DNA of 64,000 bases from Polyodon spathula (taxonomy: Eukaryota; Chordata; Actinopteri; Acipenseriformes; Polyodontidae): contig NC_054569.1 of assembly GCF_017654505.1 (NCBI RefSeq), positions 5,432,608 to 5,496,607 on the forward strand, in the 5' to 3' direction. The translations under genes and the position numbers were made by a program. Position 1 is the stretch's first letter. Each line of letters begins with the position of its first letter. Positions 11,701 to 20,847 of the stretch are shown here, piece after piece. The notes beneath the pieces were generated by a model. The model saw nothing but the letters and a program-made list of their open reading frames with translations, was not told the DNA's origin and did not search any database.

Positions 11701-14700
11701 AGTAGACTCATGATTTCTAATCCTCGGGTCTGGAGACGCTTCCTTCTTTCAGTAGACTCATGATTTCTAATCCTCGGGTCTGGAGACGCTTCCTTCTTTC
11801 AATAGACTCATGATTTCTAATCCTCGGGTCTGGAGACGCTTCCTTCTTTCAGTAGACTCATGATTTCTAATCCTCAGGTCTGGAGACGCTTCCTTCTTTC
11901 AGTAGACTCATGATTTCTAATCCTCAGGTCTGGAGACGCTTCCTTCTTTCAATAGACTCATGATTTCTAATCCTCAGGTCTGGAGACGCTTCTTTCTTTC
12001 AGTAGACTCATGGTTTCTAATCCTCAGGTCTGGAGATGCTATTTTGTTATGGCTTTTTCTTTGATTTACTCATCATGCCTCTTCTCTCTTGCTCTCCTGC
12101 AGGACAGAGATCTGAAGAGAAACCGGAGCCTGACAGCACTGGAGGGAATGATTGAGCGACAGATTAGAGAGGAGAGGAAGCAAAGGAGAGCGGAGGAGCT
12201 GCAGTGAGTCTTTACATTGCCATTGCTCTGGGTAAAGCCGTGGCGGGCTTGCTGACTGTCAGCGTCTCTATCTTGGCCGTTGTCATCACAGTCGTCAGTA
12301 AAGGTCATCTCCTGAACTCCTAGTCAAAGCACCAGAACACAGACCTTTACAAATAAAACCAGTGCATTGCACAAAAGAACCAATGCGATGAATGCAAGCA
12401 TGATAAGAAGGTAGTGGGACAGGACAGCACCTAGAGAACATGTGACCGCCCCAGGACAGGAGACCAGCCAAGCAGAGCAATATAATTGACATTTTCAGAA
12501 CCACACAAGATAGCAAAGGGATTCCTCTGAGAACCAGAGCATTCAGCGAGTCCAGAAGTGTTGTTGTTGGCATGAATATTATTCAGTTTCATTCTAGTAT
12601 CCTGAGATACCATGGAAGTAGAGGTTATCTGTTAGGGTCACAAGTCGAACGGTGACCACTCTGTCAGAGACAGCATCAGCTTGGGTTTAATTCCCAAGCT
12701 CATCAAATCCATCTGGCTGTGCTTAAAACATGGTTGACATCCCAATGGTGCAGCAGTGTCACATTTGCAGAAGCCAATCTGCCTTGTATCAGCCATGTGC
12801 TTTTGGAATTTATATATATATATATATAATTGTATTTCTTTATAATTATTATGTAAATGAATTTGCTGAATGATTTGGAGGTAGGGAGTAATTATATGTT
12901 TTCTATATTAACTTTAGATTCAGTAGTTAATGTTTAAGTTATGAACAGATGCATCCCTTTAGTTTACACTAGCAGGGTACCGAAGGTAACAAAATATATG
13001 TAAAAGAGATGTTCTATTGTTGAAAATATAATAAAAGTTTTTTCTATTTTTCATATACCGGTGTGTGTATTTTTTGATTTTACAAAAAAAAAATTGTTAG
13101 GCTGAAAATATAGGCGTGTTCTGGCAAGGGTCTGGCAATATCCACACTGCCTCAAATGTGTTTTTCCAGCACTTGAAAGGCAGTGTGGAGTGACCTCTGT
13201 GACAAACGGTTGGCAGTGAAGGGGTGAAACGATGCAGAAATGTAATATAAAGAGATTGTGGACGAGATCAATATCCCTGTAATGTTCTGGTTGAGTCCGT
13301 GGCGGGCACTGACTCGCATTGTTAATGTTCTTGTTCTTCCAGAGGAGATTGTGGACGAGATCAATATCCCTGTAATGTTCTGGTTGAGTCCGTGGCGGGC
13401 ACTGACTCGCATTGTTAATGTTCTTGTTCTTCCAGAATGCATTGTCTTGTTCTTCCAGCAGTGTCGGCAGTGCATCCCAGAGTGTGAATGTGCTGCCTGG
13501 AACGCTGGAGTGTCAGAGAGCTGGACAACGACCGGTCACAGAGGAGGGGCTGCAGTGAGTGGAGTTTACAATGACTTTACTACAATATCTAGAGCACAGC
13601 ATGCACAGGTAGCTGCAGTGAGTGGAGTTTACAATGACTTTACTACAATATCTAGAGCACAGCGTGCACAGGTAGCTGCAGTGAGTGGAGTTTACAGTGA
13701 CTTTACTACAATATCTAGAGCACAGCGTGCACAGGTAGCTGCAGTGAGTGGAGTTTACAGTGACTTTACTACAATATCTAGAGCACAGCGTGCACAGGTA
13801 GCTGCAGTGAGTGGAGTTTACAGTGACTTTACTACAATATCTAGAGCACAGCGTGCACAGGTAGCTGCAGTGAGTGGAGTTTACAGTGACTTTACTACAA
13901 TATCTAGAGCACAGCGTGCACAGGTAGCTGCAGTGAGTGGAGTTTACAGTGACTTTACTACAATATCTAGAGCACAGCGTGCACAGGTAGCTGCAGTGAG
14001 TGGAGTTTACAGTGACTTTACTACAATATCTAGAGCACAGCGTGCACAGGTAGCTGCAGTGAGTGGAGTTTACAGTGACTCCTGCAGTATCTCTACAGTA
14101 TGTCTAGAGCACTGGGGAGTAGCCCTGAATTGCATGCACTGCCTATGTGTTGTTATCCTGGAATGACCCCCCCTGTCGTTTAGCAATCCGGCTGGATTCC
14201 CTGCTAGTCTTAAAATGCTCCTGCTATCTTTTATAATGTTTAACAAATAACAAGTAGTGAGACGGCATTAGCATTGAATAGCTGAGCCTAGCTGCGATAG
14301 TTTATTTGGTTCTTCTTAAAAGCGTCGGTGAGGATAGCCGTGCTGTACTTAGCATGCAACCCTCGGGGCTGAGGGAATGTCGGTGCGTTCGGTTCATTTT
14401 GTGCTTTTCTTTTCTGGGGCAGGCAGTGGCAGGGGGATAGCGTCGTCTTCTCGGCTTGCTCCACCCACTTTGAATTGTGTGAGAGCGAGGGAGAGGGACC
14501 GCTGGCCAAAGGGTGAGTCCACTTTTACAAACGTTACTGCATTCGTCAGTTTTGCGTGGCTCCGGAACCGAATTGATCAGAGATGACACCTGACACAATC
14601 TAAAGCCGGCGTTCACTTTGACCTGCCGCGTGACTCTCTGCTTTCCCTTTCAGAGTTGGCTTTGCACTCCGCACACAGCTGCGTCTAGTCTGTCTTTCAC

Positions 14701-17700
14701 TCCAGCTCGATCGTGGGTATGGTAAAAGAATCGGGCTGGGCTGTGTAGAATGAGCATGGCATGACAACCATCAAAAAAAAAAAAAGGAAGTGCTACCCTT
14801 AAAGGGTGCATAAGGACCTTTTTATTTGATTGTGTCGCATGTTCCCATGTGCTGCTACAACTGTTTATACAAGGTGTGTGTTTTAAATATTTTTTTTAAC
14901 ATTGACTGCTTTTTTTAAACTTTTAAATTGCATTCCTTGCCTCAAGATGGCTTCCCATGTACCCGCATGGACCGCTCAGAACTACATTTCCTATCATCCT
15001 CCTGCTCACTGGTAAATCCATCTGTTACATATGTGAGCAGGAGGACGATGGGAAATGTAGTTCTGAGAGGTCCATGCAGGTAAAAACTTTTTTTTAACGG
15101 TACAAACACCTTAGATAAACAGTTGTAGCAACACGTGGGGGACGTGTGACATGATAAAATGAAAAGGTCCTTGTGTGCCCTTTAATGTCACGTATAATGT
15201 CATGTATATTAATAGTCCATCATCAAGTTTTAAAATGAAGGCTTACAAGAAATTGAGAAATATCACTGTAAACTACCTGCTGTAATTCACAAAAATAACT
15301 TCGGCATTTTATATTTTCCGATGCCAAAAAGCTGAAAAAAGGCATAGCAGCTTAGCGTTTTAAAGATGGTCTGGACACCCTCAAGTACAATATGGGCTGT
15401 TCTCTCAGTGTGTGTGTTATCAAGAGCTGTCATTTGCTCAAAACTACTTTTGAGCTGCAGTAAGAAGAATTGTAGCCTATAAAATACATTTATGAATGAA
15501 TTTCTTTGTTCAGAATTAGGAAACGATCAGTAATATTAAAAAGCATTTATTAATACAGATCGTTGTTTAAGAGCAGAGATGAGATGTGTATTTTTGGCCC
15601 AGGGTAAATAAAATACACAGCACTGTTAAACATGTCTTTAATACTAGGACCTGCGTTACTGAATTCGACCGGAAGCTTACACTGTTCTTACTAATAATTG
15701 TTCAACTTAAAGTTTTAAAACTCTGTATAAGAGTAAGTAGCCCCCCCTGCAGTCACTCATCTCTGCTATTGAAAATCTGTGTCGTTGACAGTTTCCTTCA
15801 AAACCGTTCTACAGATACAGCATATCAGCACCACAGTGTACCTCAGCCAGTGTATCAACGCACCCCTAGTAAAGAAAAATGAAGGTGACAGTTACTTGTA
15901 AAACTTCCCCTGCCACAGTGTCAAAGCCTTTTCTCTTTGACGCAGGTAGGTATGGTCTTTGCATCTGCAGGGTTAGATGAAGCCTGCCTGCTGTAAGTAA
16001 TGGGCAACTTGAGAGTGACTGCACATGGCTGCCGTATTGTGCTTGTCTCTTTGTTTCTGCTGCAGAGAGACAATACACTTGGAGTTACAATCTTAAAGCT
16101 TAGAACAGAGCTGTATTCTTTCGTTTTCTAGTTAAGTTCCACCACCAGAGTCCAGTAAGAAGTGACACACTGAGCCCTATCCCAAAACTGGCAGGTCTGT
16201 TTTTTAAAGAATGTCTTTTTAAGGAATGAGATTTGAACCACCTCCTAAACAGTGAATGAATTCGGATCTGATAACTTTATTAACCCAAGTGGGCTTTAAA
16301 AACAAACGAAACATTCCTTAAAACAGACCCTACAGTTTTGTGAGCGGGGTCTATCCTCGAGTCATATCGGAGATACAGACCTCATGCTCTGAGTTGGAGT
16401 TTACTCTGAGTTGGTGCACAGCTATATTCTCTCTGCAAAGGTAATGAACCGTTCCCCTTGCTTTAACCTGTCAATGGTACAGGTCTTTTTCACACACCCA
16501 TTTTATTTCATGATTACAAACCATTCAGTCTGTTGTGATGTCCCTGTTGGAATGGGGAACATCATTCACTGTGTGAAATAGTTTGGTTTGAACTCCAGGT
16601 TCAGCTGGCTTCCTTGTAAGGTTGCTTCTGCGATTGTAAATGTCCAGCTGCCTGGTTGTTTGGTGCTTTGTGTTTGACACGTTGTTTCGTAGCTTTTAAA
16701 GGTAGATTGTAAAAGTTAAACATTCTCTCACATGTCAGTGATGTTATTTTAAAAAGTTTAGTGTCACCCAAAGATTTGTAGACACAGAGCGCTCTCATGA
16801 AGACCAGTAGAACACGTCTGACTAGAGACAGAGACTGGGCCACTCGGGGAAGAGCAGGTCTGCTGATCTGTTACCTTCCTGTAATTCCCGTTGCGTGCAG
16901 GACAGGTTTACATTTCGACCCCACCTTTTATCTTTTAAAATACTAATCCTATTGAAAGGCCGTGCATAGATGTAGAGAGACCTTGTCACAGTGTTCTGTT
17001 CCAAAGGACATCTCTCTGCCCCCTGCCACTGCTGTGATATTAATGGTTGAAAATCGGAAATTACCATAGAAATAAAGTTGAAATCATAACTATAGCTGCA
17101 CTGCCCTGCCTCTATAATATGGGGTAACTTAAAATGCAATCAGTTTGATAGGTGTGTTAGTGAGGCAATGTCTAATCAATCAGTTTGATAGGTGCGTCAG
17201 TGAGGCAGTGTCTAATCAATCAGTTTGATAGGTGCGTCAGTGAGGCAGTGTCTAATCAATCAGTTTGATAGGTGCAGTGAGGCAGCGTCTAATCAATCAG
17301 TTTGATAGGTGCGTCAGTGAGGCAGCGTCTAATCAATCAGTTTGATAGGTGTGTCAGTGAGGCAGTGTCTAATCAATCAGTTTGATAGGTGCGTCAGTGA
17401 GGCAGTGTCTAATCAATCAGTTTGATAGGTGCGTCAGTGAGGCAGTGTCTAATCAATCAGTTTGATAGGTGCGTCAGTGAGGCAGTGTCTAATCAATCAG
17501 TTTGATAGGTGCGTCAGTGAGGCAGTGTCTAATCAATCAGTTTGATAGGTGCGTCAGTGAGGCAGTGTCTAATCAATCAGTTTGATAGGTGCGTCAGTGA
17601 GGCAGTGTCTAATCAATCAGTTTGATAGGTGCGTCAGTGAGGCAGTGTCTAATCAATCAGTTTGATAGGTGCGTCAGTGAGGCAGTGTCTAATCAATCAG

Positions 17701-20347
17701 TTTGATAGGTGCGTCGGTGAGGCAGTGTCTAATCAATCAGTTTGATAGGTGCGTCAGTGAGGCAGTGTCTAATCAATCAGTTTGATAGGTGTGTCAGTGA
17801 GGCAATGTCTAATCAGTCAGTTTGATAGGTGCGTCAGTGAGGCAGTGTAATCAATCAGTTTGATAGGTGCGTCAGTGAGGCAGTGTCTAATCAATCAGTT
17901 TGATAGGTGCGTCAGTGAGCCAGTGTCTAATCAGTCAGTTTGATAGGTGCGTCAGTGAGGCAGTGTCTAATCAGTCAGTTTGATAGGTGCGTCAGTGAGG
18001 CAGTGTAATCAATCAGTTTGATAGGTGCGTCAGTGAGGCAGTGTCTAATCAATCAGTTTGATAGGTGCGTCAGTGAGGCAGTGTCTAATCAGTCAGTTTG
18101 ATAGGTGCGTCAGTGAGGCAGTGTAATCAATCAGTTTGATAGGTGCGTCAGTGAGGCAGTGTCTAATCAATCAGTTTGATAGGTGCGTCAGTGAGGCAGT
18201 GTCTAATCAATCAGTTTGATAGGTGCGTCAGTGAGGCAATGTCTAATCAATCAGTTTGATAGGTGCGTCAGTGAGGCAGTGTCTAATCAATCAGTTTGAT
18301 AGCTGCGTCAGTGAGGCAGTGTCTAATCAATCAGTTTGATAGGTGCGTCAGTGAGGCAGTGTCTAATCAATCAGTTTGATAGGTGCGTCAGTGAGGCAGT
18401 GTCTAATCAATCAGTTTGATAGGTGCGTCAGTGAGGCAGTGTCTAATCAGTCAGTTTGATAGGTGCGTCAGTGAGGCAGTGTAATCAATCAGTTTGATAG
18501 GTGCGTCAGTGAGGCAGTGTAATCAATCAGTTTGATAGGTGCGTCGGTGAGGCAGTGTCTAATCAATCAGTTTGATAGGTGCGTCAGTGAGGCAGTGTCT
18601 AATCAATCAGTTTGATAGGTGCGTCAGTGAGGCAGTGTCTAATCATCTGTTCTGCATTTGTTGTTCGTTACAGGAAGTGCTTCGAGAACGTTTCTGAAAG
18701 TGGGATGGGGCCAGCGAGTGTCGATCACATGGAAAGACTGAACTACCTGAAGCCACAGCCTGTGGGAGAGAGTGGGGAATTTCTTCCCTCTGGATCCTTT
18801 AGTCTCCTAAAGCTGGAGGAGATGCTGATCCAGCAGAAGGCAGTGCCACATTTGTATGTTGTCACAAACAACATAGCTGCCAGGGATTGTACTGGGAGGT
18901 GCCGTCAGAAACTGGAAGACGATGGTGCCAGTTGTAATGAAAATTCTGTCACGTCTACTGGAGTTCAAGATAAGGTTGCATCTGAGAAAGACGATATCTC
19001 GAGTGTCAAAGTTGCAGAAACATACATGGCTCCTCTTCAACAGATTGTCATACCTGAAGACACTATCAGAAGAGAGAAAGCTTATCCTTTAACATCTCTG
19101 AAAAATAATCCCACTGATGTGAAAAGTCCAGAAAAAGATACCCCAGCTGAGAATGAAGTACAAATTGTTAAAGTTTCGCCTGAAGAGGATTTTAAAGTTT
19201 TTAGACTTGCCGATCACATCATCTCTACTGCTGAAGATGACGTCATCTCTACTCCTGAAGATGACGTCATCTCTACTCCTGAAGATGACGTCATCTCTAC
19301 TCCTGAAGATGACGTCGTAGTTGTGGGAGTTCTTAGTAAAGGTCTCTCAGCTCAGAGTGATGACCTGACAAGTGCCAAAGATCAAAATGGCAACGCTGTG
19401 TTTTCTGAAGATACGATAGTTGTAAAAGTTCAGAAAGTTATCACAAGTGTGAAACCTGAAAACAACCTCCAGCGTCCTGAAGATAATGTTGTGACTGACG
19501 ACACGCGATCTTGTTGTGCCTCTCCAAACACAGATGACACAACCCCTACTGATCCAGCAGATGGCACTAGCTTGCTTCCAGGTGATTTTACAGTTTCACA
19601 GGAAAGTAATGATGCTTGTGTAAGAGTCTCAGAAAATACACCTGGGTTTCAGGAAGATGAAGTCACCAGCATTTTGATTCCAAGTGATCATATCTCTGCA
19701 CAGAAAGATCTGACACCTTTGAAAGCTTCTGATGACGACTGCGTAGATCCTGAAGACGTCATATTTGTCTGTGACGTCAGTTTAAAGACTGATGCTGCTG
19801 GTTCCAAACATAGAGGTTCTGGTTTTGTTTCAAAGAGAGATGATGTCGTGGTGGTTCTAAGCAAAGGGGCAGTCTCTGAAAACGATGGAGCCCCTTGTGT
19901 TCTAAATGATCCAACCGCATCGCAAAAAGATAAACCCACAGCTGTCGTTGTGCTAGAAAAGAGTATTGCGTCACAAAATAACCATTTGATAAGTGACAGC
20001 ATTACAAATAAGAGTTCACAGACAGCTGGTGAAAGTGCCAACAGTTTAAAAAATGACGACGTTTTTTCTGAAGATGACGTAACTCTTAACATCTCCAATG
20101 CCAGGACTCAGAAAGAGGTTTCCACAGCTGGTCAGCTTGAGAGTAAAGTCATTCCAGAAAGGGTGTCTACTCATGATTTCAGAGAGAGCAGCATCTCACA
20201 AGGAGACGCTGTCCAAGTTCTCGCTCTGCGGCCCATGCTGGAAAAGGACTCTGTCTCCCTGAAGAGTCCCGGAGCTCCGAGTCATGTTCTGCAAAACGAT
20301 TTCCCAAACATTACAGTCGAAAAAGACAAAACTGCCAGACTTTCAGA
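8642..20347 (+). CDS. Spliced gene for an unrecognised acidic protein (3' end in gap)
   Basis: The model joins 8642-8777, 10745-10869, 12103-12203, optional 13459-13554, and 18674 into the gap at 20348. The start ATG at 8642 lies in a strong context (CACAATGG), 20 nt after an acceptor. The phases agree at every junction: 1/1, 0/0, 2/2 and 2/2. The first exon encodes a short segment with DNQIEGILEMW. The third encodes a basic helical stretch (ALEGMIERQIREERKQRR) likely to form a coiled coil. The last exon begins with a conserved-looking part (ERLNYLKPQP, LKLEEMLIQQKAVPHLY) and continues as over 400 residues rich in D, E, S, T and V with repeated EDDV and SEDD patterns. I do not recognise the family and no catalytic domain is visible. 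The acidic low-complexity tail could be a disordered scaffold. Introns 1, 2, 3 and 5 each contain a minisatellite. Confidence 0.72.
8886..10740. repeat. 55-bp minisatellite, about 34 units, in intron 2
   Basis: The unit is about 55 bp, containing TATTGTTATTATTGAAAAGC, CTCGCTGGT and a variable linker (GGTTGATATG, CTCAGAGG or CTCGGAGG), then GGTTTCACTGCTCCTG. The linker variants give 52-55 bp subtypes that alternate in blocks. The last unit runs directly into the acceptor of exon 3, where TTTCACTGCTCCTGT of the repeat supplies the pyrimidine tract before CTCAG. Confidence 0.97.
10745..10869 (+). CDS. Coding exon 3
   Basis: The acceptor CTCAG ends at 10744 and the donor is GCG|GTTAGT after 10869. 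The exon is 125 nt, enters in phase 1 and leaves in phase 0, and is open in the frame set by exon 2. It encodes a hydrophilic segment (GQVADGETLERNGDW, then ISSERRVPGVP). No domain was recognised. Confidence 0.6.
11375..12040. repeat. 50-bp minisatellite, about 13 units, in intron 3
   Basis: The unit is about 50 bp, containing GTCTGGAGACGCTTCCTTCT, TTCAGTAGACTCATGRTTTC and TAATCCTCRG. One unit (about 11540-11565) lacks about 20 bp. Each unit contains two acceptor-like strings (CTTCTTTCAG and AATCCTCAG|GT). The true acceptor of exon 4 (CTCCTGCAG, 12102) lies 60 bp beyond the array. Confidence 0.96.
12103..12203 (+). CDS. Coding exon 4 (basic coiled-coil segment)
   Basis: The acceptor is CTCTCCTGCAG and the donor GCTGCA|GTGAGT follows 12203. 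The exon is 101 nt, phase 0 to phase 2. It encodes DRDLKRNRSLTALEGM followed by a run of E, R, K and Q residues with heptad-like spacing, probably helical. If intron 4 is retained, a TGA follows at once (CAG TGA). Splicing directly to 18674 gives an uninterrupted charged helix (AEELQKCFENV), which argues that exon 5 is optional. Confidence 0.7.
12204..13250. other. Intron 4, mostly unique sequence
   Basis: No transposon was recognised. A (TA)n run lies at 12812-12827 and AT-rich sequence follows. ORFs on the minus strand here overlap the exon 4 shadow and are not supported. Confidence 0.5.
13251..13441 (+). repeat. 93-bp direct duplication carrying splice-acceptor sequence
   Basis: A 93-bp unit starting near GAGATTGTGGACGAGATC is present twice (GATTGTG at 13254 and 13347). 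Each copy ends with a pyrimidine tract and AG (GTTCTTGTTCTTCCAG). A third, short piece of the same end (TTGTTCTTCCAG, ending 13458) forms the exon 5 acceptor. Three near-identical acceptors therefore lie in a row at 13342, 13435 and 13458. Confidence 0.9.
13459..13554 (+). CDS. Candidate cassette exon 5 with a tandem CAGCAG acceptor
   Basis: The exon is 96 nt, or 93 nt if the second AG of CCAGCAG is used. It is symmetric (phase 2 at both ends), so it can be included or skipped without changing frame. The frame fixed by exons 4 and 6 is open and encodes GSASQSVNVLPGTLECQRAG and then a TEEGL segment. The donor is GGGCTGCA|GTGAGT after 13554, almost the same as the exon 4 donor, and a TGA follows if it is not spliced. 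It is flanked by duplicated acceptors and by an array of duplicated donors. It could be a real alternative exon or a by-product of local repeat expansion. Confidence 0.4.
13546..14080 (+). repeat. 63-bp tandem array, 8-9 units, each with the exon 5 donor sequence
   Basis: The unit is 63 bp, containing GTAGCTGCAGTGAGTGGAGT, TTACAGTGACTTTACTACAA and TATCTAGAGCACAGCGTGCA. It begins within the end of exon 5 (GGGGCTGCAGTGAGT), so the 5' splice site GCTGCA|GTGAGT is repeated in every unit. The 21-codon period keeps one frame open through exon 5 and the array (302 codons, 13258-14166), but that frame is not the spliced one. Confidence 0.95.
14081..14802. other. Intron 5 sequence, GC-rich patch, no gene seen
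   Basis: The sequence around 14380-14530 is relatively GC-rich and contains short ORFs on both strands, but none has splice context that fits the gene model. An A-run is present at 14774-14785. Confidence 0.45.
14803..15181. mobile_element. MITE with long inverted repeats, flanked by TTAA
   Basis: The two halves are inverted copies of each other over nearly the whole 379 bp. The ends read AGGGTGCATAAGGACC on the left and, as reverse complement on the right, AGGGCACACAAGGACC. The centre has arms of about 47 bp (GCATGGACC...GTGAGCAGGAGG) around a short loop near 15020. TTAA occurs on both sides (14799-14802 and 15182-15185). A TTAA duplication is typical of piggyBac-type transposition. The family assignment is inferred, because the tips are not a classical piggyBac end. 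Confidence 0.75.
15182..17129. other. Intron 5 sequence, mostly unique
   Basis: No gene was recognised. The only structured element found is the small inverted-repeat element at 16183-16340. Short ORFs (for example 15586-15882) show no domain and no splice context. Confidence 0.5.
16183..16340. mobile_element. Small inverted-repeat element (MITE-like)
   Basis: The ends are CAAAACTG, a short mismatch, then GGTCTGTTTT and TAAAGAATG on the left. Their inverted counterpart on the right is CATTCCTTAAAACAGACC and then CAGTTTTG. The arms are about 28 bp with a few mismatches and the element is 158 bp. No clear target duplication was seen. Confidence 0.6.
17130..18645. repeat. 40-bp minisatellite, about 38 units, in intron 5
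   Basis: The unit is 40 bp, containing CAATCAGTTTGATAGGTGCG and TCAGTGAGGCAGTGTCTAAT. A 37-bp subtype lacking TCT recurs (about 17850, 18007, 18124, 18482 and 18521), often after a unit with AATCAGTCAG, which suggests duplication of multi-unit blocks. The array ends only about 28 bp before the acceptor of exon 6. Confidence 0.97.
18674..20347 (+). CDS. Large acidic 3' exon (exon 6), truncated by a gap
   Basis: The acceptor is TCGTTACAG, ending at 18673. Entry in phase 2 gives CA|G AAG and an open frame of over 555 codons to the gap. Residues soon after the start (ERLNYLKPQP, SGSFSLLKLEEMLIQQK) look ordered. The rest is rich in D, E, S, T, V and K with many short EDD(V/I) motifs. Four tandem 24-bp units (19228-19323) encode TPEDDVIS-like octapeptides. 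No stop is reached before the gap. The frame does continue for about 37 codons after it to a TAA at 20957, but the true gap length is unknown, so that continuation is not evidence of coding. Confidence 0.75.
19226..19323 (+). repeat. Coding 24-bp repeat x4, each with a CRE-like palindrome
   Basis: The unit GAAGATGACGTCATCTCTAC plus TCCT or TGCT is repeated with an exact 24-bp period. The palindrome TGACGTCA falls at 19238, 19262 and 19286, and the fourth unit has TGACGTCG at 19310. Another TGACGTCA is at 19772 in the same exon. TGACGTCA is the full cAMP-response element bound by CREB/ATF factors. Here it may simply be the codons for DDV followed by I. Confidence 0.85.
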
Positions 20348-20847
20348 NNNNNNNNNNNNNNNNNNNNNNNNNNNNNNNNNNNNNNNNNNNNNNNNNNNNN
20401 NNNNNNNNNNNNNNNNNNNNNNNNNNNNNNNNNNNNNNNNNNNNNNNNNNNNNNNNNNNNNNNNNNNNNNNNNNNNNNNNNNNNNNNNNNNNNNNNNNNN
20501 NNNNNNNNNNNNNNNNNNNNNNNNNNNNNNNNNNNNNNNNNNNNNNNNNNNNNNNNNNNNNNNNNNNNNNNNNNNNNNNNNNNNNNNNNNNNNNNNNNNN
20601 NNNNNNNNNNNNNNNNNNNNNNNNNNNNNNNNNNNNNNNNNNNNNNNNNNNNNNNNNNNNNNNNNNNNNNNNNNNNNNNNNNNNNNNNNNNNNNNNNNNN
20701 NNNNNNNNNNNNNNNNNNNNNNNNNNNNNNNNNNNNNNNNNNNNNNNNNNNNNNNNNNNNNNNNNNNNNNNNNNNNNNNNNNNNNNNNNNNNNNNNNNNN
20801 NNNNNNNNNNNNNNNNNNNNNNNNNNNNNNNNNNNNNNNNNNNNNNN
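20348..20847. other. Assembly gap, exactly 500 N
   Basis: A run of 500 N, the usual placeholder length for a gap of unknown size. It removes the 3' end of the acidic-protein exon and possibly further exons. Confidence 0.99.

Noticed and set aside
13258..14166. 302-codon ORF through the duplicated acceptors, exon 5 and the 63-bp array
   Set aside because: The frame differs from the one fixed by exons 4 and 6. Its length comes from repeat periods of 93 and 63 bp.
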